Assembly: GCF_030413595.1 (NCBI RefSeq)
Contig: NZ_CP129238.1
Coordinates: 3,286,001 to 3,350,000, forward strand
Reading direction: 5' to 3'
From: Planococcus liqunii
GTDB taxonomy: Bacteria > Bacillota > Bacilli > Bacillales_A > Planococcaceae
Length of the DNA stretch: 64,000 nucleotides
Position 1 is the first letter of the stretch; each line of letters starts with the position of its first letter. This document shows, piece by piece, positions 34,663 through 43,763 of this stretch. A model generated the notes under the pieces. It saw nothing but the letters and a program-made list of their open reading frames with translations, had not been told where the DNA came from and searched no databases. Made by a program: the position numbers and the translations under genes.

Positions 34663-35641
34663 CTGTTTCAGCCTCCTTTTCGTTCAGCCAGCAAGTGGCA
34701 GAATGGCCATCGGATAGGTGGAATTCGGGAGGCACCATGACTTTGCATTTATCCATCGCAAATTTGCAGCGGGGATGGAAGCGGCATCCTGGAATATCTT
34801 CATTTAAGCCGGGCATATTGCCAGGAATTGGTTCAAGTTCGAATTCCGGATCGTCCACATTCGGCACAGAGTTCAGCAATCCGATTGTATACGGATGGCT
34901 CGGATTATTGAAAATCTGTTCCACGGGCCCTTCTTCAATTTTCTGTCCGGCATACATGACCATCACCCGGTCTGCCACTTCCGCTACAACACCCATATCG
35001 TGTGTAATCAACAGAACACCCATATCCAGCTTGTCCTTTAAGTCGTTGATCAAATCAAGGATTTGCGCCTGAATGGTCACATCCAGTGCCGTCGTCGGTT
35101 CATCCGCAATCAGCAGACTTGGATGGCAAGCGAGGGCCATTGCAATCATGACCCGCTGCCTCATGCCACCGCTCAATTCATGCGGATATTGGTTCAAACG
35201 CTTTGCCGGATTCGGAATCCCGACTTGGTTGAGCAATTCCACTGCCTGCTTCGTTGCTTCATTCTTTGACAATTTATGATGGAGCATCAACGGCTCTCTC
35301 AATTGATAGCCAATCGTCAAGACTGGATTGAGCGCCGTCATCGGCTCTTGAAAAATCATGGACATTTGGTTGCCGCGGAGTTTTCGCAATTGTTCCTGTG
35401 ACAGATTTTGGAGAGGCTCGTTGTGGAGCAAGATCTCTCCGCTTTCTATCGAACCATTCGAAGGCAGCAACCCCATCACAGACAATGACGTTATACTCTT
35501 CCCGCACCCCGATTCTCCTACGATGCAAAGTGTCTCTCCTTTTTCAACATGAAAAGAAATTCCTTTAACCGCCCGTACTGTTCCTTCAGCTGTACGAAAT
35601 GAGGTTACTAAATCTTTCACTTCAAGTAATGTCTGTGCCAT
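34628..35641 (-). CDS. Peptide ABC importer ATP-binding protein (DppD/OppD type)
   Basis: An ATPase of 337 residues: Walker [10 protein letters not shown] (about 40-48, last residue Ile instead of Ser/Thr-Thr), signature [15 protein letters not shown], Walker [15 protein letters not shown] and a C-terminal Cys-containing extension [15 protein letters not shown] as in DppD. It pairs with the DppF-type ATPase. The start codon lies seven bases after the stop of the binding-protein gene. Confidence 0.93.
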   Translation of the reverse strand: MAQTLLEVKDLVTSFRTAEGTVRAVKGISFHVEKGETLCIVGESGCGKSITSLSVMGLLPSNGSIESGEILLHNEPLQNLSQEQLRKLRGNQMSMIFQEPMTALNPVLTIGYQLREPLMLHHKLSKNEATKQAVELLNQVGIPNPAKRLNQYPHELSGGMRQRVMIAMALACHPSLLIADEPTTALDVTIQAQILDLINDLKDKLDMGVLLITHDMGVVAEVADRVMVMYAGQKIEEGPVEQIFNNPSHPYTIGLLNSVPNVDDPEFELEPIPGNMPGLNEDIPGCRFHPRCKFAMDKCKVMVPPEFHLSDGHSATCWLNEKEAETDENNGRVVIKA

Positions 35642-35648
35642 ATTCTCC

Positions 35649-37205
35649 CTACTCTCTCGTTACGTTTGCCAAACTCCATTGGCCGTTCGGATCTACTTTT
35701 AAACCTTTGATGGATTTTTCAGTAGCGGAGGTAACGACGCCGTGGTACATCACGATTGCTGCGTTGTCATCCAGCATAAACTGATTCGCTTCCGCTAAGA
35801 ATTTTTCGCGTTCTTCCGGCACAATTGTCGTGCGCGACGCTTCTACTAATTTATCGAATTCCGGATTGCTGTACTGGGCACGGTTGGAATTGCCGACGTT
35901 GTCTGAATGGAAGTTCGGGTAGAACATTTCAGAACCGTCGCTCGTTACGTTTGACCAGCTGAGGAAGGTCATATCGTATTCCCCTCCGCGTGCTGTATCC
36001 AGGAAGGTTGCCCATTCCATCGTTTCAATTTCAACTTTAAATCCAGCTTCTGTTAGTTGGGATTGCACAATTTCAGCCATCAAGATGAAATTGTCGCGGT
36101 TAGCTGCAAGCAATTTGATCGGTTCGTCGCCAAAGCCGTTTTCTTGCACCAGCTGTTTTGCCAATTCTGGATCGTACGGAGTTCCTGCATTATCCGCTTC
36201 TTCTGTGTAGCCAAATACTTTCGGCCCAAGAATGCTGTCGCTTCTGACGCCTAAGCCATTCAATTTTTCCACAAAAGCATCACGGTCGACTGCACTTGCT
36301 ACCGCTTTGCGGAAATCAGGATTTTGGTTGCGTTCTCTTGAGTGGTTGAACGTCAAATAGTAGACGGGTGTTCCTTCCTGTTTCGTCACTTCTACGTTTT
36401 CAAGCCCTTCGATGCGGGAAATCTGTTCCGGCGGCAACGCATCCAGGAAGTTCACTTCGCCGGTTTGCAGCATGGAAATGGCTGTTGAGATTTCAGGAAC
36501 CACTTTAAACTTCACTTGTTCAAGTGCAACTTCTCCATTCCAGTAGTCGGGGTTCTTTTCAAGCACGATTTCATCGCCTTGGTTCCAGCTGACAAACTTG
36601 AATGGCCCTGTGCCTACCGGATTTTGCATCAAGTCTTGTTTCTGGTCTGCTGTTGGGCTGATAATCGCAGCGTTGGAGTGTGAAAGAGCTGCAAGCAATG
36701 GTCCATATGGATATTTTGTTTTGATTTCTACAGTCGTTTCATCAATAGCAGTTACCGTATCCACCGGCTCTAAAAGAGAGGCACGCGGTGCTGCAGTTGC
36801 AGGGTCGCGCAATTTATCAAATGAGTATTTTACCGCTTCGGCATTAAAGTCTGTTCCGTCCTGGAACTTGATGCCTTCTTTCAGCTTGATGACCCACGTC
36901 AAATCATCAGGGTTTTCATAGGATTCGGCTAGTTTAGGTTCCAATTCCATCGTTTCAGGATTTCTCTCAAACAAGTTTTCATAGATTTGTGTCATGACGT
37001 TCGAAGACACCGAATCATTTGTCATCGTCGGAGAAAGTCCAACCGCATCTGAAGTAGAGGCATATACAACTTCTTTTTCTCCATCTGAAGCCGGTGCATC
37101 TTTTGATCCGCCGGTTTCCGCGCCTTCAGGAATCGTACTTCCTGAACACGCGCTTAAAATCAACATTCCGATTAATGCGAGTAAAAACAGCCACTGTTTC
37201 TTCAT
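35649..37205 (-). CDS. Peptide-binding lipoprotein (solute-binding family 5)
   Basis: A lipoprotein of 518 residues (lipobox ILSAC, Cys20) of the DppA/OppA/GsiB family. Family features: YENLFERNPETMELEPKLAESYE, VIKLKEGIKFQDGTDFNAEAVKYSFD, NPVGTGPFKFVSWNQGDEIVLEKNPDYW, and the C-terminal hinge. It captures a peptide; the neighbouring gamma-glutamyltransferase suggests glutathione or another gamma-glutamyl peptide (inference). The SD GGGGGAA precedes the ATG. It is the third gene of the operon. Confidence 0.92.
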   Translation of the reverse strand: MKKQWLFLLALIGMLILSACSGSTIPEGAETGGSKDAPASDGEKEVVYASTSDAVGLSPTMTNDSVSSNVMTQIYENLFERNPETMELEPKLAESYENPDDLTWVIKLKEGIKFQDGTDFNAEAVKYSFDKLRDPATAAPRASLLEPVDTVTAIDETTVEIKTKYPYGPLLAALSHSNAAIISPTADQKQDLMQNPVGTGPFKFVSWNQGDEIVLEKNPDYWNGEVALEQVKFKVVPEISTAISMLQTGEVNFLDALPPEQISRIEGLENVEVTKQEGTPVYYLTFNHSRERNQNPDFRKAVASAVDRDAFVEKLNGLGVRSDSILGPKVFGYTEEADNAGTPYDPELAKQLVQENGFGDEPIKLLAANRDNFILMAEIVQSQLTEAGFKVEIETMEWATFLDTARGGEYDMTFLSWSNVTSDGSEMFYPNFHSDNVGNSNRAQYSNPEFDKLVEASRTTIVPEEREKFLAEANQFMLDDNAAIVMYHGVVTSATEKSIKGLKVDPNGQWSLANVTRE

Positions 37206-37223
37206 TTAAATTCCCCCAATGTT

Positions 37224-38111
37224 TTATTGTTCAATGTCCATATTCGGATCAAGCGCATCCCGCAAACCGTCGCCAAGTACATTAAAAGCAAAGACCGTCA
37301 GCATAATGGCAATGCCAGGAACAATCGTCAAATGCGGAGAAGTCCACATATAATCCTGCCCCTGCGAAATCATGGCGCCCCATTCCGGTGTAGGCGGCTG
37401 TGCGCCAAGCCCCAAATAACTTAATGAGGCGGTAGAAAGAATGGCCGTTGCCATCCGCATTGTAGCGAAAACAATAATCGGTGCGGTTACGTTCGGCAGA
37501 ATATGTTTGACCATAATCCGCAAATTGGAAGCCCCCATTGAACGCATCGCCATAATGTATTCTTTTTCTTTGACCGATAGCACCGATCCGCGCACAATCC
37601 GTGCACATGTCGGAATCGACCAGATGCTGATGGCAATTGCTACATTTACCAGGCTAGTACCTAAAATTGCGATAATCAGCATCGCCAGCAAAATGCCGGG
37701 AAATGAAAACAGCAAATCAACAAAACGCATGATGATGGCATCCAGTTTGCGGTAATAGCCAGCCAGCATGCCGAGGATCACGCCACCCAGTAATCCCAGT
37801 GAAACAGCCACTGCACCAACCACTAGTGAAATTCTTGCGCCGTAGACAATCCGGCTCCAAACGTCGCGCCCATAGTTGTCCGTACCGAGCCAGTGCCCGT
37901 CGCTGAACATCGGCAATTCGCTGCTGCCGAGATTTTGTCTGATGGGGTCATGCACCGTAATGACCGGTGCAAAAACGGCCAATAGGATTTGGAGGAGTAC
38001 GACGATCAAGCCGACTATGGCCATTTTGTTTCTGAACAGGCGCCTTAACGTGGTTTGCCAGGCCTTCTCCTTTTTCTTCGGTTTTGCTTTTACCGCTTCA
38101 GCCGTTGTCAT
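37224..38111 (-). CDS. Peptide ABC importer permease (DppC type)
   Basis: A membrane protein of 295 residues. The N-terminal region has the OppC/DppC segment LFRNKMAIVGLIVVLLQILLAVFAP and GTDNYGRDVWSRIVYGARISL; the EAA-like loop is in MAMRSMGASNLRIMVKHILPN. It forms the channel with the DppB-type permease, 14 bases upstream. Confidence 0.93.
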   Translation of the reverse strand: MTTAEAVKAKPKKKEKAWQTTLRRLFRNKMAIVGLIVVLLQILLAVFAPVITVHDPIRQNLGSSELPMFSDGHWLGTDNYGRDVWSRIVYGARISLVVGAVAVSLGLLGGVILGMLAGYYRKLDAIIMRFVDLLFSFPGILLAMLIIAILGTSLVNVAIAISIWSIPTCARIVRGSVLSVKEKEYIMAMRSMGASNLRIMVKHILPNVTAPIIVFATMRMATAILSTASLSYLGLGAQPPTPEWGAMISQGQDYMWTSPHLTIVPGIAIMLTVFAFNVLGDGLRDALDPNMDIEQ

Positions 38112-38125
38112 AGCATTCCCCCCTT

Positions 38126-39067
38126 TTAATCGTATTTGATGCGTGGGTCAATATAAGTGTAAATAATGTCAACAATCAGATTCACAAGAACAAACAATGT
38201 GGCAACCAGCAGCACCGACCCTTGGACCATCGGAAAGTCACGTGCTGCAATGGCATCAATCATTAAACGCCCTACTCCATTGATGGCAAAAACCTTCTCG
38301 GTAATAATGGTTCCCCCGAGAAGAAATCCAAAGTTCAGCCCGATAACGGTAATGATTGGGATCATGGCATTTTTCAGCGTATGAATCCAAATGACGTTTT
38401 TTTCTTTAACCCCTTTGGCCCGGGCTGTCCGTACATAATCTGCCCGAATTACTTCGAGCATCGAAGACCGGGTCATCCGGGCAATCATCGCCGCAGAACC
38501 TGTTCCGAGCGTAATAGCCGGCAGTATCAATTCTTTAATGCCATCTACCGTATAAAACGGATGCGACATCCCGCCTACCGGCAGCCATTGGAGATTTACC
38601 GCAAAAACGAGAATCAGCAATGCCCCCAACCAGAAGTTCGGGATAGAAATTCCAGCAAGTGCAAACGTTGTAGCCGATACATCGAGCAACGAATTTTGTT
38701 TAAGCGCGGATACAAGGCCGGTAATGATTCCAATAATGACCGCTACAATCATGCTCGCGATGGCCAGTTTCAACGTATTGGGGAACCGAACCGCAATCGC
38801 ATCCCCTACAGGCTGAGAAGTTTGATAAGAATAGCCAAAATCACCTTGGACTGCGTTGCCCAGATAATTGGCATATTGCACTAAGAACGGTTTGTCCAAT
38901 CCGAGATTAGCTTCAATTGCTTCAATATCTGAAGCAGTTGCCGTCGGCCCTCCGATAATCGAAGCCGGGTCTCCGGGCGCAATGTACATAGAAGAAAATA
39001 CAAGGAAAGAAATTCCGAGAAGCAAAAACACTAATTGAAAGGCCCGACGAATAATTAAAGCAACCAT
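38126..39067 (-). CDS. Peptide ABC importer permease (DppB type)
   Basis: A membrane protein of 313 residues, starting LIIRRAFQLVFLLLGISFLVFSSMYIAPGDPA as DppB proteins do, with the EAA loop YVRTARAKGVKEKNVIWIHTLKNAMIPI. The start is ATG 39067, with SD AGGAGG; fifteen in-frame codons upstream overlap the operator region. It is the first gene of the operon dppB-dppC-binding protein-dppD-dppF-ggt-chrA-chrA, all on the minus strand with gaps of at most 42 bases. Confidence 0.93.
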   Translation of the reverse strand: MVALIIRRAFQLVFLLLGISFLVFSSMYIAPGDPASIIGGPTATASDIEAIEANLGLDKPFLVQYANYLGNAVQGDFGYSYQTSQPVGDAIAVRFPNTLKLAIASMIVAVIIGIITGLVSALKQNSLLDVSATTFALAGISIPNFWLGALLILVFAVNLQWLPVGGMSHPFYTVDGIKELILPAITLGTGSAAMIARMTRSSMLEVIRADYVRTARAKGVKEKNVIWIHTLKNAMIPIITVIGLNFGFLLGGTIITEKVFAINGVGRLMIDAIAARDFPMVQGSVLLVATLFVLVNLIVDIIYTYIDPRIKYD

Positions 39068-39082
39068 CTTTACACCTCCTGA

Positions 39083-39124
39083 AACATTTGTTAAGCATAA
39101 AATCAAATACACTTAACAAATGTT
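39083..39124. promoter_or_regulatory. Twin palindromic operators upstream of the dpp-ggt-chrA operon
   Basis: AACATTTGTT (39083-39092) and AACAAATGTT (39115-39124) are each short palindromes and together form a 13-base perfect inverted repeat (AACATTTGTTAAG / CTTAACAAATGTT). Their centres are 32 bases apart, about three helical turns. They lie 16-57 bases upstream of dppB, in its leader or promoter. The binding protein is unknown; the Lrp-family regulator next door is one candidate. Confidence 0.6.
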
Positions 39125-39326
39125 AGTTGTTTGATAATTTTGATTATATGTTAATGCAATGTAAAAATCTATACGAATTTTCAAAAAAGTACTTTTTACT
39201 CATTTCTAATTAACAAAAACCATATTTTATATTCATGCCCCTTTCGATTTGTCTCTATTATTTTAATTTCTAATGCTTTCTGTTTACTAATGAATATATT
39301 TTGCCGTTTTCAAAATCACCAAAAAG

Positions 39327-39366
39327 AAAAAGCCTGCAGCAAATAAATTTCGCTGCAGGCTTTTAT
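39327..39366 (-). terminator. Terminator of the Lrp-family gene
   Basis: AAAAAGCCTGCAGC pairs with GCTGCAGGCTTTT. The AT-rich gap 39125-39326 upstream of dppB shows no gene. Confidence 0.87.
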
Positions 39367-39372
39367 GTTGTT

Positions 39373-39822
39373 TTATAACTTTAAACCGTTTCTGCTTTTG
39401 AAGCGCCGAAGCAAAATATGGCTTTCGACTCGAGTAATGCCTTCAAGAGCGTATAACTCTTCGTTTATGAATTTTTCCAGTCCCATGAAATCGTCTACCA
39501 AGACATGCATGTGCAAAGTGGAAGGCCCTGTCATTTGGTAGCAGCTGGCGACATTTGGATTATCCGCAAGTGCTTGGGCTACTTCCACCAGAGATGAAGG
39601 CTCGCAGTCCACTTCAAAAAAACCGGATACTTGCTTCCCTACTTTTTCGCTGTTGATCACTACCGTAAATTTTTCGATGATTCCAGCTTCCGTCAATTGA
39701 TGGACCCGCTCACGGACCGCCACCCGGGAAAGATTCAACTCTTTTCCAATGTCGACATAAGAGCAGCGTCCATTCGCTGTCAGCAATTCTAAAATCTTTC
39801 TATCGGTTTCATCTATTTTCAT
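39373..39822 (-). CDS. Lrp/AsnC-family transcriptional regulator
   Basis: A protein of 149 residues with an N-terminal helix-turn-helix (DETDRKILELLTANGRCSYVDIGKELNLSRVAVRERVHQLTEAGII) and a C-terminal RAM effector domain (VSGFFEVDCEPSSLVEVAQALADNPNVASCYQMTGPSTLHMHVLV). Such proteins sense amino acids as octamers. Two ATGs stand next to each other; I took the second (39822), seven bases after GGAGG. It lies upstream of the peptide importer operon on the same strand and may regulate it. Confidence 0.9.
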   Translation of the reverse strand: MKIDETDRKILELLTANGRCSYVDIGKELNLSRVAVRERVHQLTEAGIIEKFTVVINSEKVGKQVSGFFEVDCEPSSLVEVAQALADNPNVASCYQMTGPSTLHMHVLVDDFMGLEKFINEELYALEGITRVESHILLRRFKSRNGLKL

Positions 39823-39927
39823 CATTCCACCTCCGACCTATAAACAGAACATAACAAAGCACTGTTTGCTTCCGTTTTGTAATACAACCATTATATTTAG
39901 TTTCTTTTCGAAATTAAATAGTTCTTT

Positions 39928-40374
39928 TTACTTTCTTTTTAAAAATTCACTAAGTGTAATTCCGGGAGCTGCTTCAAACCGCTTCTGTTCGGCAAAGCCG
40001 AACGATTTATATAAGTTTACAGCAGGCTGATTAGCTGTGCCGGTGCTTACCAGAAAGTCATGATCGCCATATTGCTCCATCAAATGAACCAGCAATGTTT
40101 TCCCGATGCCTTGGCGAAAGGCTGCCGGGTCAACTACGAGCCGATGAATATCAATGGTCTTTCCTATTTCTTTAAAAGAAATGAATCCTTTCAGCCGTTC
40201 TTCCACCATGCCCCAGAAAATCTCATCGCTCCTTTGAATGTCTTCAACGGATTCCTTGATTTGAGGAATGCCAGCGAATCCAATCAGTTTTGCTTCCACT
40301 TCATATGCGGGTTTTTGAATCCGTTGAATCGCTTCAGCCATTTCTTGTTGCCGATGGTCCAGTTTTATAATCAT
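39928..40374 (-). CDS. GNAT-family N-acetyltransferase
   Basis: A protein of 148 residues with the GNAT core: the acetyl-CoA loop LVVDPAAFRQGIGKTLLVHLMEQYG (R/Q-x-x-G-x-G/A pattern in RQGIGK) and the later NQPAVNLYKSFGFAEQKRFE segment. The N-terminal half is specific and gives no clue to the acceptor. The SD GAGGT is nine bases before the ATG. Confidence 0.87.
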   Translation of the reverse strand: MIIKLDHRQQEMAEAIQRIQKPAYEVEAKLIGFAGIPQIKESVEDIQRSDEIFWGMVEERLKGFISFKEIGKTIDIHRLVVDPAAFRQGIGKTLLVHLMEQYGDHDFLVSTGTANQPAVNLYKSFGFAEQKRFEAAPGITLSEFLKRK

Positions 40375-40458
40375 ATGAATCGACCTCTGCTCATGCGGGG
40401 TGCTCCTTTTCTTGTAAGTGGTTCTTATATTATAAATGAAAACTTATAGAAGTTTATA

Positions 40459-41307
40459 CTAAAACTTTCCATTCCAATAATCCTGGAATGCCTGATCCAG
40501 TTCCTCTTTTGTGTTCATCACAAAAGGGCCTCGGTGTGCAATGGGTTCACCGAGCGGCTCTCCGCTCAAAACAAGCAAAACCGTTTCCTCTTTTAAAGCG
40601 TTGACGACAAAAGCTTCACCGCTGTTTTCGAACAAAATGAAATTCCCTGAAGCGACAGAGTCCTCTCCATTGACGCTTACTTCGCCTTTCACCACAAATG
40701 CTCCCGTATTGAAATGCGGTGGAAACTCAAATTCTGCCTGGCCTTCTTTTTGCAAATGGACATCGAAAAGATGCAGAGGCGAAAATGACAGCGCTGCGCC
40801 AACAGTTCCTGCATACTCGCCCGCTATCACGCGGACTTCTCCTCCGTGAACCGGAACCGAATGGATCTTGTCCTGAGTCAACGATTGATACTTCGCGTGC
40901 GCCATTTTCTGTGCCTTCGGAAGCAGCACCCATAACTGAATCATTTCAGAAACGCCGCCTTCCGGAAGCTCAGGAAATTCAGTGTGCTGGATTCCAGCGC
41001 CAGCTGTCATCCACTGGGCTTCGCCTTTATGGATTGTCCCGCCGTTCCCATTGGTGTCGTAATGGGTAATGGCCCCTTCATAGACAATCGTGACGGTCTC
41101 CAATCCCCTGTGGGGATGCAATCCATCCACTCTTCCAGAGCCTGTTATCGCAGGGAATGTTTGCGGAGGTTCATGGTCCAGCATAAAGAACGGACTCATC
41201 CGCTGGTAATCCGAAAAAATCGGTAAGTAGTTTTTCACTTCCATATCAATAACGGTAAATGGTTCTGAACCGGCAAGAACCGCTTCGATTTGTTTCACTT
41301 TCTCCAT
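40459..41307 (-). CDS. Pirin-family protein
   Basis: A protein of 282 residues forming a double cupin. The N-terminal pirin signature is present: FFMLDHEPPQTFPAI, VDGLHPHRGLETVTIVYEGAITHYDTNGNGGTI and WMTAGAGIQHTEFPE, which carry the three His and one Glu that bind the metal. Some pirins are quercetin dioxygenases; the role here is unknown. The ATG at 41307 has AAAAGGAGT upstream; the longer frame would cross the regulatory region shared with padR. It is divergent from padR, so it may be a PadR target. Confidence 0.9.
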   Translation of the reverse strand: MEKVKQIEAVLAGSEPFTVIDMEVKNYLPIFSDYQRMSPFFMLDHEPPQTFPAITGSGRVDGLHPHRGLETVTIVYEGAITHYDTNGNGGTIHKGEAQWMTAGAGIQHTEFPELPEGGVSEMIQLWVLLPKAQKMAHAKYQSLTQDKIHSVPVHGGEVRVIAGEYAGTVGAALSFSPLHLFDVHLQKEGQAEFEFPPHFNTGAFVVKGEVSVNGEDSVASGNFILFENSGEAFVVNALKEETVLLVLSGEPLGEPIAHRGPFVMNTKEELDQAFQDYWNGKF

Positions 41308-41404
41308 ATCGCTTCCAACTCCTTTTAAGCCTTTGCACTCAACGTAGTCCATTAAGTATATAAAGTCAATTACCAATACCTTGCTATAAACAGTAGTGAA
41401 TGAT

Positions 41405-41428
41405 ATAGTACTCATTAAACAGTACTAT
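41405..41428. promoter_or_regulatory. Inverted repeat in the pirin-padR divergent region (likely PadR operator)
   Basis: ATAGTACT (41405-41412) and AGTACTAT (41421-41428) are perfect 8-base arms with an 8-base spacer, and related AGTAGT pieces flank them. The site lies 36 bases before padR. PadR proteins commonly bind such AT-rich palindromes in their own promoter. Confidence 0.65.
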
Positions 41429-41463
41429 TTTATGAATAGTAGTAAGGAAGGAGTGATTTTCTA

Positions 41464-41787
41464 ATGAATGTCCAATTTAAGAAAGGGGTTCTTAACCTCT
41501 GTGTTCTTGTTCTTCTTGAGAAACAGGACCGTTATGGCTATGAACTGGTTCAAAAAATCTCTGACCGCATCGCCATATCCGAAGGATCGGTTTATCCGTT
41601 GTTGCGGCGGCTGACAAAGGAAGGATATTTCAGCACGTATTTGCAGGAATCGAGTGAAGGCCCTCCACGCAAATACTACAAAATAACAGAAACCGGAAAA
41701 GAGTATTTGCACGAGCAATTGGCTGAATGGAAAAGTTTCACGCATGGAGTTAACCAACTAATCGAAGAGGGTGTGCACAATGATTGA
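41464..41787 (+). CDS. PadR-family transcriptional regulator
   Basis: A winged-helix protein of 107 residues: KGVLNLCVLVLLEKQDRYGYELVQKISDRIAISEGSVYPLLRRLTKEGYFSTYLQESSEGPPRKYYKITETGKEYL is the PadR domain almost entire. It has the short C-terminal helix for dimerisation. The SD AAGGAG is present. It overlaps the next gene by 8 bases, the usual pairing of a PadR regulator with a HAAS/DUF1700 membrane or cell-surface protein. Confidence 0.93.
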   Translation: MNVQFKKGVLNLCVLVLLEKQDRYGYELVQKISDRIAISEGSVYPLLRRLTKEGYFSTYLQESSEGPPRKYYKITETGKEYLHEQLAEWKSFTHGVNQLIEEGVHND

Positions 41788-42823
41788 AAAACAGTTTATC
41801 CAAGAACTTGAACAGGCATTAACTCGGCTTCCAGAAGAAGAACGCAAGGACATTCTTCAGGATATCCAAGAATATTTTTCCAATGGACGCGCTGACGGCA
41901 AAAGCGAACAGGAAATTGCAGCTGAACTTGGCGCCCCTTCTGAAATTGCGGGTGAACTGATCGGATCGTTTGATTTCAACCAAGCTGAGTTTCCGGCAAA
42001 GTCTGTGAATCTAACAAAGAGTGAGTTGGACCACGACGGATTTGACCATGTCGATATTCAACTGGACAATGGTTCATTGGAAATCAGCCCTTCTTTTGAT
42101 GGCGAGGTGCATGTCGACATCGAAAACAAAAGTTATAACCAGCTGTTCCTTACAGAAGTCATCGACCGCAAACTGGTCATTACGCTGAAAGATGAAGTGA
42201 AAAAATGGGGGATTTTCAGTTTCACGATCAACACCAAATCCCCTGTTGTCACTGTACAATTGCCTCCAAAAATGTATGAGTCCATCAAAATCCTGTCGGA
42301 CAATGGAAAGATTGAAGCTGCACAATTGAGAAGCCGCATTTTTAATGCCAAGTCAGACAATGGAAGCATCGAATTAGAGGACATTGTCGCCTCAGCCCTC
42401 ACCGTTAAATCCGACAACGGTTCCGTTAAGTTAAGAGAAATCCAAGCAGATACACTTTCAGCAAAAAGCGATAACGGCAAAATTGTCTTAAAAGGTGCAG
42501 AGGCGAAAACCATGAAACTAAAATCGGATAACGGCAGTATTGTAATGGAAAATGCCGCTGGAAATATAGAGGCGGAATCAGACAATGGAAAAATCCATTT
42601 GCAGACACCCGACCTTGAACGCAACATTGACTTGAAATCCGACAATGGCAGCATTACGCTTGAAACTTTGAAAGATCCGTTCAATGTTTCGATTCGTGCA
42701 CATAAAAATCATGGAAAAGCTTCCCTTTTCGGTTCCAAAAGCAACAAAGCCGTATTCGGCGATGGACTCCATTCCGTCGTTCTGCAATCGGACAACGGCA
42801 GTTTAACGGTAAAACGGCTATAG
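41780..42823 (+). CDS. HAAS-domain and DUF4097 beta-repeat protein
   Basis: A protein of 347 residues. Residues 1-70 form a HAAS/DUF1700 helical domain (FIQELEQALTRLPEEERKDILQDIQEYFSNG). From about 80 it is a DUF4097 repeat region with at least eight copies of a unit of about 20 residues centred on SDNG followed by a beta strand (SDNGKI, SDNGSI, SDNGSV, SDNGSL), a probable right-handed beta solenoid. No transmembrane segment or signal peptide is seen, although many relatives are membrane-anchored. The ATG at 41780 overlaps padR. Function unknown; it is co-regulated by PadR. Confidence 0.85.
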   Translation: MIEKQFIQELEQALTRLPEEERKDILQDIQEYFSNGRADGKSEQEIAAELGAPSEIAGELIGSFDFNQAEFPAKSVNLTKSELDHDGFDHVDIQLDNGSLEISPSFDGEVHVDIENKSYNQLFLTEVIDRKLVITLKDEVKKWGIFSFTINTKSPVVTVQLPPKMYESIKILSDNGKIEAAQLRSRIFNAKSDNGSIELEDIVASALTVKSDNGSVKLREIQADTLSAKSDNGKIVLKGAEAKTMKLKSDNGSIVMENAAGNIEAESDNGKIHLQTPDLERNIDLKSDNGSITLETLKDPFNVSIRAHKNHGKASLFGSKSNKAVFGDGLHSVVLQSDNGSLTVKRL

Positions 42824-42825
42824 AA

Positions 42826-42855
42826 AAAAACCGCTGGCTTCAGCGGTTTTTCTTA
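42826..42855. terminator. Terminator between the HAAS gene and the patatin gene
   Basis: AAAAACCGCTG pairs with CAGCGGTTTTT around GCTT. Confidence 0.85.
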
Positions 42856-42861
42856 TGGTCC

Positions 42862-43710
42862 TTAAACTGAGATGAACTTGATAATTTCTTCCATCCGTTC
42901 TTCCGCATCCCGGTAGCCCTGGTCATACAACTCCGTCAACTTTTCAATATCCCGCTCCATGCTATTGATCTTATAGAACTTAGAAGGCTGGATCACGAGG
43001 GCTTTCCCTTCTGCTTCCAGTTCTTCAATAAACTCCATCGTTTCGTTATAGCGCACAGACCAGCTTTCCATGCTTTTCACCATGCCAGGAAATTGGCGGT
43101 AAAGCGCAGGCATCAGCCGGGCAAAAGAATTCTTCTTTTTCCGGTATCCTTTTTCTTTTGTCAGTACAATGATGGGCTTTGTGACACTGTCTGCCAGGGC
43201 CTTGCGGATGGGAATGGGGTCAGCTACGCCGCCATCCATCAGCAAACGGCCTTCAAATTCAACCGGCTTCGCCATAAAAGGCAAAGAGCTGGATGCCCGC
43301 ACTATCGCCAAGACATCTTTGGCATGCTCCCGCTTTTCAAAATACACGGCCTTTCCAGTTAAGCAATCTGTCACCCCTATGACAAACTCTTCCGTTGCGT
43401 CATGAAAACTGTTGTAGTCAAATGGCACGAGCCGATTTGGAATTTCGTCAAAAATCAAGTTCATCCCGAACAATTCCCTTTTCAGCAGCAGGTTTTTGAC
43501 AGATATATAATCAGGATGGTGCACAGAACCGATGGTCACTTTATGGTTGCGGCCTGTCTGGCGTGATACATAAGAAGAAGCATTGCAGGCACCTGCCGAA
43601 ACCCCAATAATATAATCCACAAATATCTCTTCTTCCAAAAACTTTTCCAGGACGCCTCCGGTGTAAACGCCGCGCATCCCTCCGCCTTCTAATATCAAAC
43701 CGCTTTTCAT
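42862..43710 (-). CDS. Patatin-like phospholipase
   Basis: A protein of 282 residues with the patatin catalytic set: oxyanion loop EGGGMRGVYTGG (about 8-19), nucleophile IGVSAGACNA (Ser about 40), and the DGG acid motif in RLLMDGGVADPIP (Asp about 165). It hydrolyses acyl lipids, and in this subfamily it is cytoplasmic. The ATG at 43710 follows GGGGGAGTGAAG; a TTG upstream lies before the SD. The C-terminal part is specific to the YqhO/YlbK-like bacterial group. Confidence 0.88.
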   Translation of the reverse strand: MKSGLILEGGGMRGVYTGGVLEKFLEEEIFVDYIIGVSAGACNASSYVSRQTGRNHKVTIGSVHHPDYISVKNLLLKRELFGMNLIFDEIPNRLVPFDYNSFHDATEEFVIGVTDCLTGKAVYFEKREHAKDVLAIVRASSSLPFMAKPVEFEGRLLMDGGVADPIPIRKALADSVTKPIIVLTKEKGYRKKKNSFARLMPALYRQFPGMVKSMESWSVRYNETMEFIEELEAEGKALVIQPSKFYKINSMERDIEKLTELYDQGYRDAEERMEEIIKFISV

Positions 43711-43763
43711 CTTCACTCCCCCCGTCAATAAAAGCCGGCCGGATCAGTTCCGCCAGCTTTTGG

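Noticed and set aside
42290..42810. Regular direct repeats that could suggest a CRISPR or tandem-repeat array
   Set aside because: The periodicity is codon-level and comes from the SDNG protein repeats; there are no constant repeats with variable spacers of CRISPR type.
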